Source of the DNA: CAZYXZ01 sp964651395
Lineage (GTDB): Bacteria > Actinomycetota > Actinomycetes > BP-191
Assembly: GCA_964651395.1 (NCBI GenBank)
Contig: CAZYXZ010000090.1
Span: forward strand, 1 to 11,162
Reading direction: 5' to 3'
DNA length: 11,162 bases
Part shown: positions 8,141-11,162 of the stretch, piece after piece
How positions within the stretch are numbered: position 1 is the first letter of the stretch
How the letters are laid out: each line of letters opens with the position of its first letter
Notes under the pieces: model-generated
The model's database searches: none
Told to the model about the DNA's origin: nothing
What the model saw: the letters and a program-made list of their open reading frames with translations, nothing else
Position numbers and translations under genes: made by a program

Positions 8141-8215
8141 GCGCCCGTAGCTCAGCCGGATTAGAGCAGCCGCCTTCTAAGCGGCAGGTCGCAGGTTCGA
8201 TCCCTGCCGGGCGCA
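8141..8215 (+). tRNA. tRNA-Arg (anticodon UCU)
   Basis: The cloverleaf is complete: acceptor GCGCCCG/CGGGCGC, D stem GCTC/GAGC, anticodon stem GCCGC/GCGGC with loop CTTCTAA (anticodon TCT), T stem GCAGG/CCTGC with loop TTCGATC, and discriminator A at 8215. CCA is not encoded. It reads AGA and AGG, both rare in such GC-rich genomes. No clear promoter can be seen in the short space shared with the acyltransferase start. Confidence 0.97.
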
Positions 8216-8226
8216 CTGTGTCCATT

Positions 8227-8282
8227 CCCCGCGCGGGGACCCCAGCCCCGCGCTCCTCCGCGAAGCGGGGCCCCAACCCCGC
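8227..8282. terminator. GC-rich nested inverted repeats, terminator candidate between tRNA-Arg and a convergent gene
   Basis: A 12-base palindrome CCCCGCGCGGGG (8227-8238) is followed by GCCCCGC (8245-8251) pairing with GCGGGGC (8265-8271). The latter could alternatively pair with CCCCGC (8277-8282). The region lies between the tRNA-Arg 3' end and the stop of the 302-residue gene at 8301, where a terminator for both directions is expected. There is no T-tract. It is unrelated to the other two hairpins. Confidence 0.5.
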
Positions 8283-8300
8283 CGCGGCCGTCGTCTGTGG

Positions 8301-9209
8301 TCAGGCAGTCGAGAGCAGCGACTTGCCCTTGCGTAGGAACTCGAGGGGGTCGGCGCCGGCGAGGATGGCGGCGTAGCCGAGCGAGGCGCCGAAGGGTTCG
8401 TTCCAGAACTCGCCGGTCCGCTGCTGCCACGGTCCGACGTAGAGGTAGGGCTCGGGATGCTCCGCGTCCCCGGGGGACGCGCCGTAGTTGGCGCGGGCGT
8501 TGTCCGGCCCGAGGTCGAGGGCGACGTCGAAGTGCTCCGGCCACAGCTGCACGCGCGACGGCGCGTCCTCGTCCGTCGCCTCCGCGCGCAGCTGCTCGAG
8601 GAGCGAGGTCCCGAAGCCGAACCAGTCGCCGAGGGCGCGCGCAGCGCGCGGATGCACGACGAGCAGCGATTCGAGGTCGCCCGGCGTCGTCGGTTCGTAG
8701 ACGCCGGTCTTGGCACCGGGTGCGATGCCCACCCAGCCGGCCGCCGCCTCGAGCGTCGTGAGCTCGTGGCAGTGCTCGCCGTCGCGCAGCTCGCCGTCCT
8801 CGACGCGCAGCTGCCGGCCGTCGCCGAAGAAGGGCGTGCCGAAGCCGTGGTAGGTGAAGCGCAGCCCGATCTTGCCGACCGCGCGGTGCCGGCACGGCGC
8901 GAGGACGTGCTCGGCGACCCGGTGCAGCGACGCGCGCGTGGCGGCGAACCCGCGCGGCAAGGACTGAAGCGGCGCACGCACCAGCCACCGGTCGGCGCAC
9001 CAGTCGCGCAGGTGCTGGTCGTCCTCGCCGACACACAGCGTCGTCCAGCTCATGACACCGGGGCGCTCGACCGGGACGACCTCCCCGCCGGCGACCGGGT
9101 CGTCGGCGTACCAGGGCGGCTCGTCGACGGGAGGCGGCGACGGCTCGAGCACGCGCACGTCGTACCGGCCGCCGACGCGTTCGGCAGCCTCGGCTCGGGC
9201 GTTGCGCAC
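8301..9209 (-). CDS. Conserved-looking cytoplasmic protein of unknown function
   Basis: 302 residues from GTG 9209; no signal peptide or membrane helix. I do not recognise a named domain, although the sequence resembles hypothetical proteins I have seen in actinobacteria. It appears well folded, with dense Trp, His, Tyr and Asp content. Candidate conserved blocks are TYHGFGTPFFGDGRQLRV (about 118-136), LWPEHFDVALDL (about 222-233), NYGASPGDAEHPEPYLYVGPW (about 240-260) and a C-terminal helix LEFLRKGKSLL. The His/Asp/Glu-rich LWPEHFD and GDAEHPEPY blocks could bind metal or a small molecule, but this is only inference. It lies 24 bases downstream of the Tat-exported protein on the same strand. 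No Shine-Dalgarno is seen. A CAGACT hexamer six bases before the GTG may be a -10 box, so the gene may be separately transcribed. Confidence 0.82.
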   Translation of the reverse strand: MRNARAEAAERVGGRYDVRVLEPSPPPVDEPPWYADDPVAGGEVVPVERPGVMSWTTLCVGEDDQHLRDWCADRWLVRAPLQSLPRGFAATRASLHRVAEHVLAPCRHRAVGKIGLRFTYHGFGTPFFGDGRQLRVEDGELRDGEHCHELTTLEAAAGWVGIAPGAKTGVYEPTTPGDLESLLVVHPRAARALGDWFGFGTSLLEQLRAEATDEDAPSRVQLWPEHFDVALDLGPDNARANYGASPGDAEHPEPYLYVGPWQQRTGEFWNEPFGASLGYAAILAGADPLEFLRKGKSLLSTA

Positions 9210-9233
9210 GCCCGCAGTCTGAGCCCTGACGGC

Positions 9234-10148
9234 CTAGATGTAGAAGCCCACGGCGTCGAGGAGCACGTGCGTGGTCCCGGCCTTGTTGAAGATCTTGATC
9301 TTGCCCTGCGTGCCGATCCGCACCGTGGCCTCGGTGGCCAGGGTCTGGCCCTTCACGAGGTTGAGGTTGGACGTCCCCGGCAGCGTGATGCCGTTGGGGT
9401 ACGCCGTCAGGTGCGTCGTCGCGCTCGGCTGGGTGCCGGTGAGCGTGAACACCACCGCGCGAGACGCCGCGGGCATGCCGGCCAGCCCGGTCACCTGCAC
9501 GGTGATCTCCCCGCCCGGGCCGAGCGCCGCCTTCGGTGCGCCGATGCCCTCACGGGTGTCGACGAGGCGGACCGGGTCGAGCGGGTTGTAGCCGATGCGC
9601 GACCACTTCGCCGCGTTGCCCGTCCCGGCCAGCACGCAGCTGACCAGCGACCCGTCCTGGAGGACCAGCAGCTCGCCGACCTGGTGCGCGCCGGTCGACG
9701 GCGCAGTGTTCTTCGGCCTGATGAACAGTGGCACGGCGCTGTCCTGGTTGCCCCAGGCGATGAGCGCCCGGCCGGTGTAGCTGTACGCGTAGACGCCGGC
9801 CTGCGCGTCGCCCCAGCCGGCCAGCGAGGCCTCGTACGCGCTCGACTCGGCGACGCCGAGGTCGGTCACGACGAGGATCGGGTTGGGGTTGGAGGCCTGC
9901 GACTGGGTGAGGCGGGTGGGCGTGCTCGCGTCATTGGACAGGCCCAGCGACATCGCCTCGCCGGTCAGCGCGCCGGCCGGGCGGGCGCCGAGCGCCGCGA
10001 TCCCCGCGGCGCCGGCCAGGACGGCGCCGCCCTTGCGCAGCAGCCCCCGCCGGTCGACGGTGCCCTCGTCGGCGGTCGCGCCCTCGCGCTCCGCCTCCAT
10101 GCTGGCCAGCTTCGCCTCCAGGGCGGCGAGCCGCTCCTCGACCGACAT
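9234..10148 (-). CDS. Tat-exported protein with DTR-type C-terminal beta domain
   Basis: 304 residues in four parts. Residues 3-24 form a short amphipathic heptad helix (VEERLAALEAKLASMEAE), a likely coiled coil. A twin-arginine signal follows: DRRGLLRK (Arg33-Arg34), an alanine-rich core at 40-54, and likely cleavage after AGA at 60. Residues about 62-187 are a beta-rich, glycine-rich region ending in a LVSCVLAGTGNAAKWSRIG segment like those of phage-tail or surface proteins. Residues about 188-304 carry a domain common in actinobacterial exported proteins, with the hallmarks DPVRLVDTREGIG, LTAYPNG, SNLNLVKGQT and HVLLDAVGFY. Its function is not known to me; an adhesive or carbohydrate-binding role is only a guess. 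Export in folded form by Tat is expected. A GAGGAG site supports the start at ATG 10148. Confidence 0.85.
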   Translation of the reverse strand: MSVEERLAALEAKLASMEAEREGATADEGTVDRRGLLRKGGAVLAGAAGIAALGARPAGALTGEAMSLGLSNDASTPTRLTQSQASNPNPILVVTDLGVAESSAYEASLAGWGDAQAGVYAYSYTGRALIAWGNQDSAVPLFIRPKNTAPSTGAHQVGELLVLQDGSLVSCVLAGTGNAAKWSRIGYNPLDPVRLVDTREGIGAPKAALGPGGEITVQVTGLAGMPAASRAVVFTLTGTQPSATTHLTAYPNGITLPGTSNLNLVKGQTLATEATVRIGTQGKIKIFNKAGTTHVLLDAVGFYI

Positions 10149-10153
10149 GGGCG

Positions 10154-10159
10154 CTCCTC
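10154..10159 (-). promoter_or_regulatory. Ribosome binding site of the Tat-exported protein
   Basis: GAGGAG on the minus strand, five bases before the ATG at 10148. The clear site contrasts with ettA, orn and the 461-residue gene, which have none. Confidence 0.7.
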
Positions 10160-10188
10160 GGGTCAGTGATGGGCCGGGTGGTCCTGGC

Positions 10189-10194
10189 GAGACT
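10189..10194 (-). promoter_or_regulatory. Candidate -10 box of the Tat-exported protein gene
   Basis: TAGTCT (TANNNT) on the minus strand would start transcription near 10182 and give a leader of about 34 bases that includes the ribosome binding site. No good -35 is visible. Confidence 0.35.
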
Positions 10195-10271
10195 ACGGGG
10201 GCCGCTGCTGCGGGCGGAAGGGAGGTGGCCCTTACCGCGCCGCGCGAGCGAGGTCGCCGCGACGGGCGGCA

Positions 10272-10277
10272 TAGACT
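10272..10277 (+). promoter_or_regulatory. Candidate -10 box of orn (leaderless)
   Basis: TAGACT (TANNNT) is followed by eight bases and the ATG at 10286. No Shine-Dalgarno is near the ATG. This supports 10286 as the start over longer readings that begin as far upstream as 10166. Confidence 0.5.
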
Positions 10278-10285
10278 CCGCGCGC

Positions 10286-10870
10286 ATGAGCGACCGGTTG
10301 GTGTGGGTCGACCTCGAGATGACCGGCCTGGACCCGGTGACCGAGGTCATCATCGAGATCGCCCTGCTGGTCACGGATGCGAACCTCGAGCCGATCGACG
10401 AGGGCATCGACCTGGTCATCGCCGCGCCTGAGGACAAGCTGGCCGCCATGGCTCCCGTCGTCCGCGACATGCACGCGCGTTCGGGGCTGACCACCGCCGT
10501 CCGCGCCGCGACGACGACGCTGGCCGACGCCGAGGCGGCCGCGCTCGCCTTCGTGAAGAAGCACGTACCCGACCCGAAGACCGCCCCGCTCTGCGGCAGC
10601 TCGATCGCCACCGACCGCAGCTTCCTCGCGGCCTACATGCCGGACCTCGACGGCTACCTGCACTACCGGATGGTCGACGTGTCCTCCATCAAGGAGCTGT
10701 GCCGGCGCTGGTATCCGGAGGCGTACGCCGCGATGCCCGGCAAGGGCGGCGGGCACCGCGCGCTCGCCGACATCCTCGAGTCCATCGAGGAGCTGCGCTA
10801 CTACCGGAAGACCATCTTCGTGCCGCCCCCGGAGCCGAAGCCGGATGACCCGCCCCCGGCCGCCCCGTAG
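10286..10870 (+). CDS. orn: Oligoribonuclease (DEDDh 3'-5' exonuclease)
   Basis: 194 residues, the usual size. Orn degrades the last short RNAs, including the pGpG dinucleotide from c-di-GMP breakdown, to mononucleotides. The full DEDDh set is present: Asp9 and Glu11 in WVDLEMTGLDP, Asp110 in GSSIATDRSF, and His157 and Asp162 in GGGHRALADI. The typical Orn tail ELRYYRKTIFVP is at about 169-180, followed by an extra proline-rich end (about 180-194). The frame stays open upstream to 10166, but those 40 codons do not look like Orn, and the family start is MSDRLVWVD. The gene is directly followed by tRNA-His, an arrangement I know from other actinobacteria, including mycobacteria. The -35/-10 pair of that tRNA seems to lie in the end of this gene. 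Confidence 0.97.
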   Translation: MSDRLVWVDLEMTGLDPVTEVIIEIALLVTDANLEPIDEGIDLVIAAPEDKLAAMAPVVRDMHARSGLTTAVRAATTTLADAEAAALAFVKKHVPDPKTAPLCGSSIATDRSFLAAYMPDLDGYLHYRMVDVSSIKELCRRWYPEAYAAMPGKGGGHRALADILESIEELRYYRKTIFVPPPEPKPDDPPPAAP

Positions 10871-10873
10871 ACT
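10845..10873 (+). promoter_or_regulatory. Candidate promoter of tRNA-His inside the 3' end of orn
   Basis: A -35-like ATGACC (10845-10850) is followed by a 17-base spacer and TAGACT (10868-10873) as -10. The TAG of this -10 is the orn stop codon. Transcription would start near 10880, about 15 bases before the tRNA. The -10 hexamer is identical to that before orn itself. Confidence 0.5.
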
Positions 10874-10894
10874 GCCGCTCGCACGACGCACGTG

Positions 10895-10970
10895 GTGGGC
10901 GTAGCTCAGTTGGCAGAGCACCGGGTTGTGGTCCCGGTTGTCGCGGGTTCGATCCCCGTCGCTCACCCCA
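10895..10970 (+). tRNA. tRNA-His (anticodon GUG), CCA encoded
   Basis: Acceptor GTGGGCG pairs with CGCTCAC (one G-U pair). D stem GCTC/GAGC, anticodon stem CCGGG/CCCGG with loop TTGTGGT (anticodon GTG), and T stem GCGGG/CCCGT with loop TTCGATC. The discriminator is C (10967), as bacterial tRNA-His requires, and CCA is encoded at 10968-10970. The base before position 1 is G (10894), consistent with an encoded G-1. It begins 24 bases after the orn stop. Confidence 0.97.
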
Positions 10971-10974
10971 CGTA

Positions 10975-11162
10975 CTACTGCAGCCGGTTCCTCCGGCGTA
11001 GCAGTGCCGCACCGACGACCGCGACCAGGCCGAGCGGCGCCGGCAGCGCGCTGCCGCCGGTCGCCGGCAGCGGCCGCGGTGACACCGGTCGCGGCGCCGC
11101 CGCGGGCGTGAACGGCACCGACACCGGCACGTCGCCGAGCGGCCGGCCGCCGACGGTGTCGG
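10975..11162 (-). CDS. C-terminal end of LPATG cell-wall-anchored protein, partial
   Basis: The minus strand is open from the window edge to a TAG at 10975-10977, giving 61 residues. It has a Pro/Ala-rich linker (about VPFTPAAAPRPVSPRP), then a textbook sortase signal: LPATGG, a hydrophobic helix (APLGLVAVVGAALL) and the basic tail RRRNRLQ. The protein would be exported and covalently linked to peptidoglycan by a sortase; its functional part lies beyond the window. The stop is only four bases from the 3' end of the convergent tRNA-His. It is the second sorting-type tail in the window, after the MPNTG protein. Confidence 0.85.
   Translation of the reverse strand, partial: DTVGGRPLGDVPVSVPFTPAAAPRPVSPRPLPATGGSALPAPLGLVAVVGAALLRRRNRLQ
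10977..11005. terminator. Interrupted hairpin within the end of the LPATG gene, possible terminator for tRNA-His
   Basis: GCCGG (10983-10987) pairs with CCGGC (10993-10997) around a TTCCT loop. An outer stem ACTGC (10977-10981) pairs with GCAGT (11001-11005), with one unpaired base on the left and three on the right. There is almost no free space between tRNA and convergent gene, so any terminator must overlap coding sequence. Confidence 0.3.

Noticed and set aside
8457..10169. 570-codon plus-strand frame opposite the unknown and the Tat protein
   Set aside because: Shadow of two minus-strand genes, with Arg/Ala/Val-rich composition and no recognisable domain.
10166..10285. Forty-codon N-terminal extension of Orn
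   Set aside because: The extension is Arg-rich and unlike the family; the standard Orn start is at 10286, just after a TAGACT box.

Overview
The window is very GC-rich (by eye around 70% or more). It has the look of an actinobacterium (Actinomycetota): GTG starts, several genes with no Shine-Dalgarno but a TANNNT hexamer just before the start codon, an EttA-type ABC-F factor, an orn gene directly followed by tRNA-His, Tat-exported and LPxTG-type surface proteins, and a DUF5701-like gene. I cannot place it below class level. A run of ten Ns flanked by G/C homopolymers shows that it is a draft scaffold.

Layout. At 1-780 (minus) lies the N-terminal part of an EamA/DMT-type exporter, cut by the window edge. 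Divergent from it, with 17 bases between start codons, is a secreted alpha/beta hydrolase with an extra C-terminal beta-rich domain (798-2540). A short DUF5701-like gene overlaps its stop by four bases (2537-3004). A perfect 23-bp hairpin (3006-3054) separates this pair from convergent ettA (3056-4726, minus). Divergent from ettA are a 138-residue Pro/Thr/Ser-rich protein with an MPNTG sorting-like tail (4842-5258) and a 461-residue exported protein of unknown function (5307-6692). These converge on an acyltransferase-3-like membrane protein (6902-8116, minus). A related second hairpin lies between them, but its assembly is damaged.

The right part holds tRNA-Arg(UCU) (8141-8215), convergent with a 302-residue conserved-looking unknown (8301-9209, minus). 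Upstream of that unknown is a Tat-exported protein with a C-terminal DTR-type beta domain (9234-10148, minus). Divergent from this is orn (10286-10870), then tRNA-His(GUG) (10895-10970), then the C-terminal end of an LPATG-anchored surface protein (10975 to the window edge, minus).

No operon-sized pathway, defence system, CRISPR array or mobile element is visible. The genes are housekeeping RNA/translation functions (ettA, orn, two tRNAs) among exported or envelope proteins. The two strongest observations concern DNA structure. First, two terminator hairpins at convergent gene ends share sequence and differ only by paired (compensatory) substitutions. Second, the apparent 200-bp intergenic region at 6693-6901 is largely an assembly artefact: two degraded contig ends overlap at a constant 161-base offset around that hairpin, so the real gap is probably only about 50 bases.
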